Shown one piece after another: positions 9,271-17,895 of a stretch of DNA of 64,000 nt (the first letter of the stretch is position 1; the number at the start of each line of letters is the position of its first letter). The stretch is from Streptomyces sp. NBC_01451 (GTDB lineage Bacteria; Actinomycetota; Actinomycetes; Streptomycetales; Streptomycetaceae), in assembly GCF_036227485.1 (NCBI RefSeq), contig NZ_CP109479.1, positions 1,302,001 to 1,366,000 on the forward strand, written 5' to 3'. The position numbers and the translations under genes are program-made. Under the pieces are notes generated by a model. The model was not told the origin of the DNA, searched no databases, and saw nothing but the letters and a program-made list of their open reading frames with translations.

Positions 9271-10275
9271 TCAGTGCTCGTGCGACAACTGCGGCTCTCC
9301 CGCCCGCCCCGCGGTGACCGCGGTACCGTGCGGCTCGTGTCCGGGAATCGTCCCGTCCGTTCTCCGTACCAGGAACAGGCCCGCCATTCCCATGTCCGAG
9401 TGGCTCTGGACATGGCAGTGGTACATCCATGCGCCCGCCCCGACCCCCTCCCCCGCGATCACCTGGAAACCGAAGGAGTCCGCCGGGCCCACGATCTTGT
9501 TGTCGACGACCTGACTGGGGTCGTCGGGGCCGGTGAGCAGGCCGGTGCGGTTGTCCGCCCAGCGATGACCGTGCATATGGAAGGTGTGGTAGTACTCGCC
9601 GTGCGTGATCATCACGAACTCGACGCGGTCCCCCACCGTGGCCTCGAAGTCGGGGCTCTGATGGCCGGGCCGGTTGTTGATCGTCATGTCGTTGAAGACG
9701 ATCGTGTACGTGGTGTCCGGGAGGACGTCTCCCTTGCGCCTCACGATCACCGGGCCGTAGAGGCCCTTGCGGATGCCGCCGGTGCCGTGTTCGGTGCCGA
9801 CGACATGGTCGTGGTAGTGCCAGTAGCCCGCGCTGCCCGCCCGCCAGGTGCCGTCGGCGCGGCGGCCCGGGGCGTGTGTGCGCCAGGTGTAGGTGCGGGT
9901 GCCGCCGGGTTCGACGTCACTGCGGCTCAGTTTCGTGCCGTCGCTGGAGATCTCGTAGTCGAGGCCGTGGACGTGCAGGCTCACGGCCACGTCCGTCGTG
10001 TTCTCCAGGGTGATGTGCGCCGTGTCGCCCTCGTTCAGTTCGATCAGCGGGCCGGGAACCGACGCCGTGCCCTTCGTGAGGCCGTAACCCATCCGCCCGT
10101 CGGCGAGCCGCTCGGCGTACAGCTGAAGGTGTCGTACCTCGCCGCCGGCGGGGGCCGTCTTCGCGAGTGCGGCGGTCGCGGCGGTCGCGCCGCCGGCCTC
10201 CGGGGCCACCGACAACGATGTCGCGACGGCCGCGCCGCCCAGCAGCACCCGCCGGTTGAAGTCACGCCTGTCCAT
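9271..10275 (-). CDS. Small two-domain laccase, Tat-exported
   Basis: 334 residues matching the Streptomyces small laccase (SLAC/EpoA type), a homotrimeric two-domain multicopper oxidase that oxidises phenols and reduces O2 to water. The N-terminus [16 protein letters not shown] is a twin-arginine signal. All four copper motifs are present in order: [18 protein letters not shown] and the type-1/trinuclear stretch [14 protein letters not shown]. The start at 10275 has GGGGAG upstream and restores the Tat signal; a longer open frame upstream is not supported. It is divergent from the ThuA-dehydrogenase fusion. Such an enzyme could act on lignin phenols or serve as a terminal oxidase for cupredoxins. 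Confidence 0.95.
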   Translation of the reverse strand: MDRRDFNRRVLLGGAAVATSLSVAPEAGGATAATAALAKTAPAGGEVRHLQLYAERLADGRMGYGLTKGTASVPGPLIELNEGDTAHITLENTTDVAVSLHVHGLDYEISSDGTKLSRSDVEPGGTRTYTWRTHAPGRRADGTWRAGSAGYWHYHDHVVGTEHGTGGIRKGLYGPVIVRRKGDVLPDTTYTIVFNDMTINNRPGHQSPDFEATVGDRVEFVMITHGEYYHTFHMHGHRWADNRTGLLTGPDDPSQVVDNKIVGPADSFGFQVIAGEGVGAGAWMYHCHVQSHSDMGMAGLFLVRRTDGTIPGHEPHGTAVTAGRAGEPQLSHEH

Positions 10276-10469
10276 GCCGAACTCCCCACCCTGGTACGGA
10301 AGATGCGCAGCGGGAACGAGAGGAACCGGTGAGACGGTAGCGGCACAGGACTCGTTTATCCACACTCAGGACAAAGTTCGTGCGATCCCGGTCATACCTC
10401 TTGGCGGGTCGTCAAAAGAGGTCTAGCTTCCTCTGCGTTTGCTGTGACCGAGGAGGGGTGGGTGACCAC

Positions 10470-13001
10470 ATGCGGTTCACATCGCATCAAGTGTCCATGC
10501 GTTCGAGGGAGTTGAGCGCAAGAAGCAGAGGCGGCGGCGGAAGCGGACGGAGACGGGCCTGGGCGGCCACCGTGGCCGCGTCGGCCGTCACCGCCGGACT
10601 GCTGTCGGGACCGGCCGCGAGCGCGGAACCGGCTCCCGATCCATCCGCGACAACGATGTCCGTCAAGTCGCCGCCCGGTGGCAGTGGAGTACGCGTCCTG
10701 GTCTTCCACGGTTCGGCGGCGGCCGGGGACGAGTCGCCGGTCGTCGACGCCGGTATCGAGGCGATCGAGCGGATCGGGCTGTCCGGTCCGGCGGAACAGC
10801 GCTTCGAGGTCGAGGCGACGGACGACGCCGCCGTGTTCACGGACGGGCCCCGGCTCGGGACCTTCAACGCGATCGTCTTCCTGACCGGGGGCGGCGACGT
10901 CCTCGACCCGGAGCAGGAGGCCGGGCTGGAGACCTACATGGAGGCCGGCGGCGGCTTCGTCGGCATCCATGACGCGGCCCGGGCGGAACCGTACTCCGAC
11001 TGGTTCACCGGCCTGGTGGGCGCCCGCCCCTCGGCCACCGGCCCGACAGCCGTACAGCGCGCGACCGTCGAGGTCGGTGACCGGCGGCATCCGGCCACGA
11101 AGGACCTGCCGGTGCAGTGGAAGCGGCCTGACCAGTGGCTGAACTGGGTGAAGAACCCCTCCGGCGACGTGCACACCGTGGCCCGGGTTCGCGAGTCGAC
11201 GTACACACCCGGTGCGAGCGCCAACGGCTGGGACCATCCGGTGAGTTGGTGTCGTGACTACGACGGCGGACGCTCCTTCTACACCGGCATGGGCGGCACC
11301 GTGTCGTCGTACGACGAGACGGACTTCCGCACCCATCTGCGCGGGGCGCTGCTGTGGACGACCCGGCTGGCACAGGCCGACTGCAAGGCCACCATCAACG
11401 CCGGTTACAAGGCGGAGCGCCTGACACAGCCCAACCAGCCCGGGCGGAGCGACCAGATCGGTGAGCCGCACGGGCTGGTGACCGCGCCCGACGGGCGGGT
11501 GTTCTACATCGGCCGGGGCGGTGCCGACTCCTCCCAGCCGGTGGTGACCGACTGGAACAATCCGGCCGTCGGCAAGGGCAGGGGCCAGATCCACGTCTAC
11601 GACCCGAGGACCAGGAAGGTCACTCTGGCGGGCGAGTTGACCGTCTTCGGCAACAAGGGCGGCGGGGACGAGCTGACCAAGGTCGAGGAGGGGCTGCTCG
11701 GTATCGAGCTCGATCCGTCCTTCGAGCGAAACGGCTGGGTGTATCTCCACTACACGCCCCACGCGCGGATCAACCGCGACACCAGGACGGCCGAACGCTA
11801 CGTCTCCCGCTTCACGCTCGACCCCGCCACCGACCGGCTCGACCTGAACAGCGAGAAGGTGCTGCTCAAGTGGCCGGTCCAGATCCACAGTTGCTGTCAC
11901 TCGGGCGGCGGGATGGCCTGGGACTCCAAGGGCAACCTGTACATCGCCACCGGCGACAACAACTCCAGTCAGTTCAGCGACGGTTACTCGGGCAACAACC
12001 CCCAACCCGCCTACAAGGGCGTGTCGTTCGCCGACGCCCGGCGCACCGCGGGCAACACCAACAACCTCAACGGCAAGATCCTGCGCATCCATCCGGAGTC
12101 CGACGGCACGTACACGCTCCCCGCGGGCAACCTCTTCACGGGCCGGGAGACCGACGAGGGCGGCGGAAAGACGCGCGGCGAGATCTATGTGATGGGGGTC
12201 AGGAACCCGGCCCGCATCTCCGTCGACAAGGCGACGGACACTCTGTACGCGGGCTGGGTCGGACCGGACGCGAGCGCGCCCTCGACGACGTGGGGGCCTG
12301 CGAAGTACGACACGTTCGCAGCCATCACCCGTGCGGGCAACCGGGGTTGGCCGTACTGCATGGGCAACAAGCAGCCCTACCGGGACCGCAATCTGCCCGA
12401 TCCGTCGAAGCCGCTGGGCTGGTACGACTGCGACCACCCGAAGAACGAGTCGCCGAACAACGACGGCCTGGTCGACCTGCCGCCCGTCACCGGCAACAAC
12501 ATCTGGTACTCGCCCCAGGGCGGCGGCCCCGACTTCCCGCGCGACGCGAACGGCGTCCCGTCCTACAAGCAGGCGGAGAGCACATATCTGCTGCCGTGGC
12601 TCAAGGGCGGCGGCCAGGCCGCGATGAACGGTCCGGTGTACCGCTACGACGCGGCGAGCGCGAGCACCACCAAGTGGCCGGCCTACTGGGACGGCAAGTG
12701 GTTCGTGGGCGACTTCTACGACGCCGACCAGCCGCGCAACGCGGTACTGACCGACCCGAAGAACCAGGGCGACGGCGGACTGCCCGTCCACTCCGAGTCG
12801 TTGAAGAAGATCGTGCCGATCGGGAACGACGGCATCAAGAACCTCATGGACTGGAAGTTCGGTCCCGACGGCTCGCTCTACGTCCTCGACTACGGCCGGG
12901 GCTTCTTCACCTCGGACGCCAAGTCGGCGCTGTGGCGGATCACTTACACCGGCGGCGGCCCGACGCCCGCGGTCGGCGACCTCGTGAGGGGAGCGGAGTA
13001 G
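10470..13001 (+). CDS. Secreted ThuA domain-sugar dehydrogenase (GSDH-like) fusion
   Basis: 843 residues with an Arg-rich N-terminus and hydrophobic signal segment ending near PAASAEPA (about residues 28-54). Next comes a ThuA-like trehalose-utilisation domain (about 70-310: VRVLVFHGSA, IVFLTGGGD, GGGFVGIHDAA). A six-bladed glucose/sorbosone-dehydrogenase-like propeller follows from about 330 to the end (EPHGLVTAPDGRVFYIG, EEGLLGIELDPSFERNGWVY, SGGGMAWDSKGNLYIATGDN, NLNGKILRIHPE). The predicted role is extracellular sugar oxidation, probably PQQ-dependent, coupled to a 3-keto-sugar activity. The start is uncertain: ATG 10470 is used, GTG 10458 lies too close to AGGAGG (10451-10456). Its stop overlaps the next start by one base, so the two are cotranslated. 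Confidence 0.85.
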   Translation: MRFTSHQVSMRSRELSARSRGGGGSGRRRAWAATVAASAVTAGLLSGPAASAEPAPDPSATTMSVKSPPGGSGVRVLVFHGSAAAGDESPVVDAGIEAIERIGLSGPAEQRFEVEATDDAAVFTDGPRLGTFNAIVFLTGGGDVLDPEQEAGLETYMEAGGGFVGIHDAARAEPYSDWFTGLVGARPSATGPTAVQRATVEVGDRRHPATKDLPVQWKRPDQWLNWVKNPSGDVHTVARVRESTYTPGASANGWDHPVSWCRDYDGGRSFYTGMGGTVSSYDETDFRTHLRGALLWTTRLAQADCKATINAGYKAERLTQPNQPGRSDQIGEPHGLVTAPDGRVFYIGRGGADSSQPVVTDWNNPAVGKGRGQIHVYDPRTRKVTLAGELTVFGNKGGGDELTKVEEGLLGIELDPSFERNGWVYLHYTPHARINRDTRTAERYVSRFTLDPATDRLDLNSEKVLLKWPVQIHSCCHSGGGMAWDSKGNLYIATGDNNSSQFSDGYSGNNPQPAYKGVSFADARRTAGNTNNLNGKILRIHPESDGTYTLPAGNLFTGRETDEGGGKTRGEIYVMGVRNPARISVDKATDTLYAGWVGPDASAPSTTWGPAKYDTFAAITRAGNRGWPYCMGNKQPYRDRNLPDPSKPLGWYDCDHPKNESPNNDGLVDLPPVTGNNIWYSPQGGGPDFPRDANGVPSYKQAESTYLLPWLKGGGQAAMNGPVYRYDAASASTTKWPAYWDGKWFVGDFYDADQPRNAVLTDPKNQGDGGLPVHSESLKKIVPIGNDGIKNLMDWKFGPDGSLYVLDYGRGFFTSDAKSALWRITYTGGGPTPAVGDLVRGAE

Positions 13002-15211
13002 TGCGACGCAGGCAGCTCTGGACGGCCCTGTTGGCGTCCCTGTTCATGGTCCTGGGACCGACGTCGGCGGCAGGGGCGCGCGGCGCCGCCGAACCCACCG
13101 CCGCAGCCGCCGAATCGGCCGCCGCACAGGTCCTCACCTGGACGGCGGGCGACGACATCACCAAGTACGCCTCCGTACCGGTCACGGCGGTGGCGGGCGC
13201 GACGACGATCGTCTTCGAGAACAGTGCGGCGACCGGCAACACCATGGGAATGCCGCACACGTTGACCTTCGACGTCTCCGACCCGGAGTACAACAACGAC
13301 GTCCCGCTGAACATCCTCGCCAACCCGAACGACGACCAGGGCGGCCGGCACACCGCAGAGGTGACGCTCGCCCCCGGCCGTTACCGCTACCACTGCACGA
13401 TCCCGGGCCACGGCCAGATGCAGGGCATCCTCGTGGTGACCGAGGGCGGCGGCGCCGACACGACGGCACCGGAGACCTCGGCGAATGTCACCGGTGCGCA
13501 GAACTCGCAGGGCCAGTACGTCGGTTCGGCGACCGTGGCGATCGGCGCGAGCGACGAGGGCTCCGGCGTCGACCGGGTCGAGTACGCGATCGGCTCCGAA
13601 GGCGCCTGGCAGCCGTACACCACGCCGGTCGTGATCGGCCAGGTCGGCAGCCACACGGTGCGCTACCGGGCGTTCGACAGGGCGGGCAACGCCGCCGCCG
13701 AGAAGAGCGTCACGTTCACGGTGGCCGCGCCGCCGACGGACGACACGGCGCCGCCGGAGACCTCGGCGACGGTGACCGGCGCGCGGAACGCGGACGGGGC
13801 GTATCTCGACATGGCGACGGTCACCGTCTCGGCCTCGGACACCGGGTCCGGGGTCAACACGGTCGAGTACGCGGTGAACAGCGGGAGTTGGCAGCCGTAC
13901 GGCGGGCCGGTGATGGTGCATCAGCTGGGCGTTCACAGCGTCCGCTACCGCGCCACCGACAGGGCGGGGAACGTCTCCGCCGAGAAGAGCGTCGCCTTCA
14001 CCGTCGTGGCCCAGCCCGCCGAGGACACCACCCCGCCCGTGACCGGGGTGACCGTCGAGGGCACCCGCAATGCGAACGGCGCCTACGTCAACAGTGCCAA
14101 GGTGACCGTCAGCGCGACGGACCACGGCGGCTCGGGTGTCGCCACGGCCGAGTACTCGCTCGACGGCGGACCGTACCTGACGTACATCGCTCCGGTGGTC
14201 GTCGACCGGGCAGGCGCGCACACCGTGACGTACCGGGCGAGCGACAGGGCGGGCAACACCAGCGACGCACGCTCGGTGAGCCTCACGGTCGTGGCGGGCG
14301 GCGGAGTTCCGGCACCCAACTGCCCCGAGTACGACGAGCGGTTGACGGTGATCGTCGGCACGGTCGACTCGGGGGTGCGCAACCGGGTCACCGACAGCCG
14401 TTGCCGGATCGGCGAGTTGATCGAGGACGAGCGGGAGTGGACGTCCCACGCCCTGTTCCTCAAGCACGTACGGACCGTTCTCGACCGGCTCCTCAAGGAC
14501 GGTGCCGTCGACGAACGTGAGGACGCGGCGATCGAGGAGGCGGCCCGCGCGTCCGGTGTCGGCAGGCCGGGACAGACCGGGGGCTACCGCACGATTCTCG
14601 ACGGTACGGCCGCGTCCTTCGCCAAGTGGCAGCAGGTGGGCGGCGGTTCGTTCGCGTTGAACGGCGACGGCTCGCTCACCAGCGGCACCACGGTGGCGGG
14701 CCTGGGCATGCTGTGGTTCCCGGAGCGGAAGTACGGCGACTTCTCGCTGAAGCTCCAGTGGCGGGACGACGCGCCCGGCACGGGCAACGCCAATTCCGGT
14801 GTGTTCGTGCGGTTCCCGTGGGTCCACGGTCACCCGGAGGAGGCGCGGCCCGAGTGGGCGGCCATCAAGTACGGGCACGAGGTGCAGGTGTTCGACCGGC
14901 CCGACGGCGACATGTACAAGACGGGCTCGGTCTACGGCTTCGACCGGGTGGGGCTCGCCGGGGCCGGCGTCACACAGAAGGGCACCTGGAACGACTACGA
15001 GATCCGGGTGGTCGACCAGCACTACTCGGTGTTCCGCAACGGCGTGCTGATCAACGAGTTCGACAACACCGGCGGCCAGGACTTCACCCCGCCGCGCTCG
15101 GACGACCCGGGCACGGACGGGCGGCGGTTCGCCTCCGGATACATCGGCCTCCAGGTGCACGGCACGACCGACGTGGTCTCGTACCGGGACATCCGGATCA
15201 AGGAACTGTGA
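13001..15211 (+). CDS. Secreted cupredoxin-OmpL47 repeat-DUF1080 (3-keto-disaccharide hydrolase) protein
   Basis: 736 residues. A signal peptide is followed by a plastocyanin-like domain (about 45-150) with type-1 copper ligands in MPHTLTF and YHCTIPGHGQM. Three tandem OmpL47/Ig-like repeats of 94 residues come next (each starting with a DTxPPETS-like segment and containing SGVxxVEYA and RAxDRAGN). After a helical linker (about 440-520), a C-terminal DUF1080 jelly-roll domain (about 525-736: SFAKWQQVGGGSFALNGDG, NSGVFVRFPW, YIGLQVHGTTDVVSYRDIRIKEL) completes the protein. DUF1080 enzymes cleave 3-keto-glycosides. The GTG at 13001 overlaps the upstream TAG. The copper domain next to a sugar dehydrogenase and a laccase suggests electron transfer. 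Confidence 0.85.
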   Translation: MRRRQLWTALLASLFMVLGPTSAAGARGAAEPTAAAAESAAAQVLTWTAGDDITKYASVPVTAVAGATTIVFENSAATGNTMGMPHTLTFDVSDPEYNNDVPLNILANPNDDQGGRHTAEVTLAPGRYRYHCTIPGHGQMQGILVVTEGGGADTTAPETSANVTGAQNSQGQYVGSATVAIGASDEGSGVDRVEYAIGSEGAWQPYTTPVVIGQVGSHTVRYRAFDRAGNAAAEKSVTFTVAAPPTDDTAPPETSATVTGARNADGAYLDMATVTVSASDTGSGVNTVEYAVNSGSWQPYGGPVMVHQLGVHSVRYRATDRAGNVSAEKSVAFTVVAQPAEDTTPPVTGVTVEGTRNANGAYVNSAKVTVSATDHGGSGVATAEYSLDGGPYLTYIAPVVVDRAGAHTVTYRASDRAGNTSDARSVSLTVVAGGGVPAPNCPEYDERLTVIVGTVDSGVRNRVTDSRCRIGELIEDEREWTSHALFLKHVRTVLDRLLKDGAVDEREDAAIEEAARASGVGRPGQTGGYRTILDGTAASFAKWQQVGGGSFALNGDGSLTSGTTVAGLGMLWFPERKYGDFSLKLQWRDDAPGTGNANSGVFVRFPWVHGHPEEARPEWAAIKYGHEVQVFDRPDGDMYKTGSVYGFDRVGLAGAGVTQKGTWNDYEIRVVDQHYSVFRNGVLINEFDNTGGQDFTPPRSDDPGTDGRRFASGYIGLQVHGTTDVVSYRDIRIKEL
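13457..14302 (+). repeat. Three tandem 282-bp coding repeats (OmpL47-like units)
   Basis: Three in-frame units begin near 13457, 13739 and 14021, exactly 282 bases (94 codons) apart. Each encodes a [DE]DT-x-PP-x-T segment, SGV-x2-VEYA and the RA-x-DRAGN turn. The equal spacing and high similarity indicate expansion by internal duplication. The units probably act as rigid spacers between the copper and hydrolase domains. Confidence 0.85.
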
Positions 15212-15235
15212 GGCGGACGACGGCTTCGACCGCCT
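15211..15235. terminator. Weak hairpin between convergent genes
   Basis: AGGCGG (15211-15216) pairs with CCGCCT (15230-15235) across a 13-base loop in the 40-base gap between the DUF1080 gene and the convergent P450. No U-tract is present. It may terminate both genes, but the stem is short. Confidence 0.35.
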
Positions 15236-15251
15236 TGTCGGCACAGGTCGT

Positions 15252-16628
15252 CTAGGGAGCGAAGGCGGCGGTCCGGCGCGTCACCGTCATGCTCAGGGGG
15301 CTGGGCCTCATGGTCCCCCTGACCAGCGGGGTCACCTCCCGTCCGGTGGCGTGCCGGAGCCGCCAGTGCCGCAGCAGGGTCGCGACGACGAGAGGTATCG
15401 CCGTACGGCCGTACACCTCGCCGATGCACTGCCGGGTGCCGGCGCCGAACGGGAGGTGCGCCTCCCGCTGGGCGTCGGTGACCCGGTCGGGGAGCCAGCG
15501 GTCGGGGTCGAAGCGGTGCGGGAAGGGGAATGCCTGCGGGGCCCGGTGCAGGCAGTGCAGGCTGAAGGCGATGTCGGCGCCGCCGGGAATCCGGTGGCCG
15601 CCGAGTTCGACGGGGCGGGTGGTGACGCGGCTGAGCAGCCAGAAGGGCGGGTGGAGGCGCAGTACTTCGGCGAACACCCGCTTGAACAGCGGGAGGTTGG
15701 GGAGGTCTTCGGCGCGCAGGGGCCGGTCGCCGACCGCGATACTCAGCTCACCGAGCACGGCCTCCTCCACCTCGGGGTGGACGGCGAGGTTGTGCAGCAA
15801 CCAGGCCGTCACACTCCCCGTGGTCTCGACGGCGGCCAACAGCATGCCGACGACCTGTTCCGTCAGTTCGGCGTGGGTGAGGGCGGCACCGGTGCGCGGG
15901 TCCGTGGCACGCATCATCGCGGAGAGCAGGTCTCCCGGGTCGCGCCCGCCGCGGCGGTACGTCTGGATCTCCTTGTCGACAATCCGGTTGATGCCGCTGA
16001 CGGCCGAGGCGAAGCCGATGTTGGCGGGCAGCGGCAGCCGGTGCACCCAGGCGACGGGGAGCAGCATCCTGCGGTGCAGCCCGGCGAGCAGATGCGGGAA
16101 CAGCCGCTGGATGTCCTGCCCGGCCTGCACGGTGCCAGGGCCGGAGAACAGGGTGCGGGTGACGACCTCGGCGGCCAGCCGGTGCATGCTCTGCACCATC
16201 TCCAGCCGCTGTCCGTCGCGCCAGGACCGCGCCAACGCGTCCGCGCACGCCTCGGTCGTCCGGGAGTAGTCGGCGATCCGCCGCTGCTGGAAGGCGGGTT
16301 GGAGGATCGGCCGCTGCACCTGGTGGTCGGCGGCGGGGCAGCCGGCGACGCTGTTGCCGGCGAGTGTCCGCAGGCCCTCGACATAGATGCCGCCCTGTTC
16401 GAAGGTCTCCGGGTCCGCCAGCAGTTGCCGTACGAGATCCGGGCGGGTCACGAGGTGGACGGGCCTCGGTCCGACGCGCACGACCACGACTCCGGTACGG
16501 GCCGCGGCGCCCGTGTGCCGGCGTTCGAAGAAGAGCAGCGGGTCGCGCAGGATCTGCCACAGATGCCCGGCCACCGGGAGGGCGCCGGGGGCGGCCGGCG
16601 GACTGGTGGCCGTCGAGGCCGGATTCAT
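15252..16628 (-). CDS. Cytochrome P450
   Basis: 458 residues with the heme-thiolate signature FGAGTRQCIG (Cys about residue 405), the K-helix EVLR and the PERF-equivalent FDPDRWLPD. In the I-helix the usual AGxxT is AAVETT, with Ala replacing the conserved Gly, although the acid and Thr are kept. A proline-rich hinge (PGALPVAGH) lies near residue 15, and there is no membrane anchor. From memory the closest resemblance is to terpene-oxidising Streptomyces P450s (CYP183/CYP170-like spacing), but no terpene synthase is adjacent. The substrate is unknown, and the redox partner must be encoded elsewhere. Confidence 0.9.
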   Translation of the reverse strand: MNPASTATSPPAAPGALPVAGHLWQILRDPLLFFERRHTGAAARTGVVVVRVGPRPVHLVTRPDLVRQLLADPETFEQGGIYVEGLRTLAGNSVAGCPAADHQVQRPILQPAFQQRRIADYSRTTEACADALARSWRDGQRLEMVQSMHRLAAEVVTRTLFSGPGTVQAGQDIQRLFPHLLAGLHRRMLLPVAWVHRLPLPANIGFASAVSGINRIVDKEIQTYRRGGRDPGDLLSAMMRATDPRTGAALTHAELTEQVVGMLLAAVETTGSVTAWLLHNLAVHPEVEEAVLGELSIAVGDRPLRAEDLPNLPLFKRVFAEVLRLHPPFWLLSRVTTRPVELGGHRIPGGADIAFSLHCLHRAPQAFPFPHRFDPDRWLPDRVTDAQREAHLPFGAGTRQCIGEVYGRTAIPLVVATLLRHWRLRHATGREVTPLVRGTMRPSPLSMTVTRRTAAFAP

Positions 16629-16792
16629 GGTGCGCTTCCCCCAGGGTCGAACTCGGACGTGTGCCGGGCAGAGCCCGTACGGTCGCAGGTCCGGCCGCCG
16701 CCGAGGAAGGCGCCCGGGGCAGCGCCCGTTGCACCCGGGAGGCTCGGTTCTCGCCTCGTACGCCCCTGACTGACCGTCTGATCCCTTGTGCG

Positions 16793-16838
16793 ACAGCCAA
16801 GTTGGCGAAGTCAGTCCTTGCGGGCCCGACTTGGCTGT
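16793..16838. repeat. 10-bp inverted repeat across the end of the polymerase gene
   Basis: ACAGCCAAGT (16793-16802) and ACTTGGCTGT (16829-16838) are perfect reverse complements separated by 26 bases. The right arm lies inside the last codons of the LigD-type polymerase gene. It could form a terminator stem for that leftward gene or be a protein-binding site; the large loop makes terminator function uncertain. Confidence 0.45.
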
Positions 16839-17821
16839 ACGCGCTTGGGTTCGCCCGGCATCTTCGGGTACTCCGGGGGATACGGCAGGTCACCGAGTCC
16901 GTGCTCGCGTTCGTCGCGGCCGGCGAGTTCGAGCAGGGCGTCGAGGGAGAAGGCGTGGTCGTCCATGTCCGCGTGGACGTCGCCGAGTCGGGCGAACCGG
17001 CCGGGCATGGTCGCGAGGTCGAAGTCGCGGGGCCACGCGTCCTCGACCTCCTCCCACTTCAGCGGCGCCGAGACGGGAGCGTGCGGGTGGGGCCGTACGG
17101 AGTAGGCGGACGCGATGGTGCGGTCCCGTGCGGTCTGGTTGTAGTCGACGAAGATCCGCTCCCCGCGTTCCTCCTTCCACCACTTGGTGGTCACCTGCTC
17201 CGGCATCCGCCGCTCCAGTTCCCGCCCGACGGCGATCGCCGCCCGCCGCACCTGCGTGAACGTCCACCTGGGTTCGATCGGTACGAAGACATGCAGCCCT
17301 CGGCCGCCGGAGGTCTTGGGCCAGCCGCGCAGACCGCCGAACTCGTCGAGCACGGTGCGCAGTTCGTGCGCCGCGCGCACCGCGTCGCCGTAGTCCGTAC
17401 CGGGCTGCGGGTCGAGGTCGATGCGCAGTTCGTCGGGGTGGTCGACGTCGGCGCGGCGTACCGGCCAGGGGTGGAAGGTGAGGGTGCCGAACTGTGCGGC
17501 CCACAGCACGGCGGCCACCTCGGTCGGGCACATCTCGTCGGCGCTGCGACCGCTGGGAAAGGTGATGTGGGCGGTCGGAATCCAGTCGGGCATGTTCTTG
17601 GGCGCCCGCTTCTGGAAGAAGTTCTCGCCGCTCACCCCGTCCGGATACCGCTCCAGAGTGGTCGGCCGGTCACGCAGCGCCCGCAGGATGCCGGGGCCGA
17701 CAGCGAGGTAGTACCGGGCGAGGTCGAGCTTGGTGAACCCCCGCTCCGGGAAGAACACCTTGCCCGGGCTGGACAGCCGTACTGTCCGGCCGAACGCCTC
17801 CAGCTCCACCGCTTCGCCCAT
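16811..17821 (-). CDS. Stand-alone LigD-type primase-polymerase domain (NHEJ)
   Basis: 336 residues of the archaeo-eukaryotic-primase-like polymerase domain of LigD, used in bacterial non-homologous end joining for gap filling and ribonucleotide addition. Landmarks are LSSPGKVFFPERGFTKLDLARYY at the N-terminus, the catalytic acidic pair in LRIDLDPQPG, and TSGGRGLHVFVP. The ligase and nuclease domains of full LigD are absent. The ATG at 17821 begins just before the conserved region; an in-frame extension to 17857 is not conserved. It is divergent, with 74 bases between starts, from a stand-alone ATP-dependent ligase, so the pair supplies split LigD functions. Ku is not in the window. Confidence 0.92.
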   Translation of the reverse strand: MGEAVELEAFGRTVRLSSPGKVFFPERGFTKLDLARYYLAVGPGILRALRDRPTTLERYPDGVSGENFFQKRAPKNMPDWIPTAHITFPSGRSADEMCPTEVAAVLWAAQFGTLTFHPWPVRRADVDHPDELRIDLDPQPGTDYGDAVRAAHELRTVLDEFGGLRGWPKTSGGRGLHVFVPIEPRWTFTQVRRAAIAVGRELERRMPEQVTTKWWKEERGERIFVDYNQTARDRTIASAYSVRPHPHAPVSAPLKWEEVEDAWPRDFDLATMPGRFARLGDVHADMDDHAFSLDALLELAGRDEREHGLGDLPYPPEYPKMPGEPKRVQPSRARKD

Positions 17822-17895
17822 GCGAGCCACGGTAGGCGGACCGCTTGAAGCTCGCATACCGGGCGATCACGGTCATGGGCGCGCAGAATCGACGT

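Noticed and set aside
10392..15244. Leftward open frames of about 800 and 766 codons opposite the two secreted proteins
   Set aside because: Val/Arg/Gly-rich shadow translations; the rightward frames carry complete recognised domains and coupled starts.
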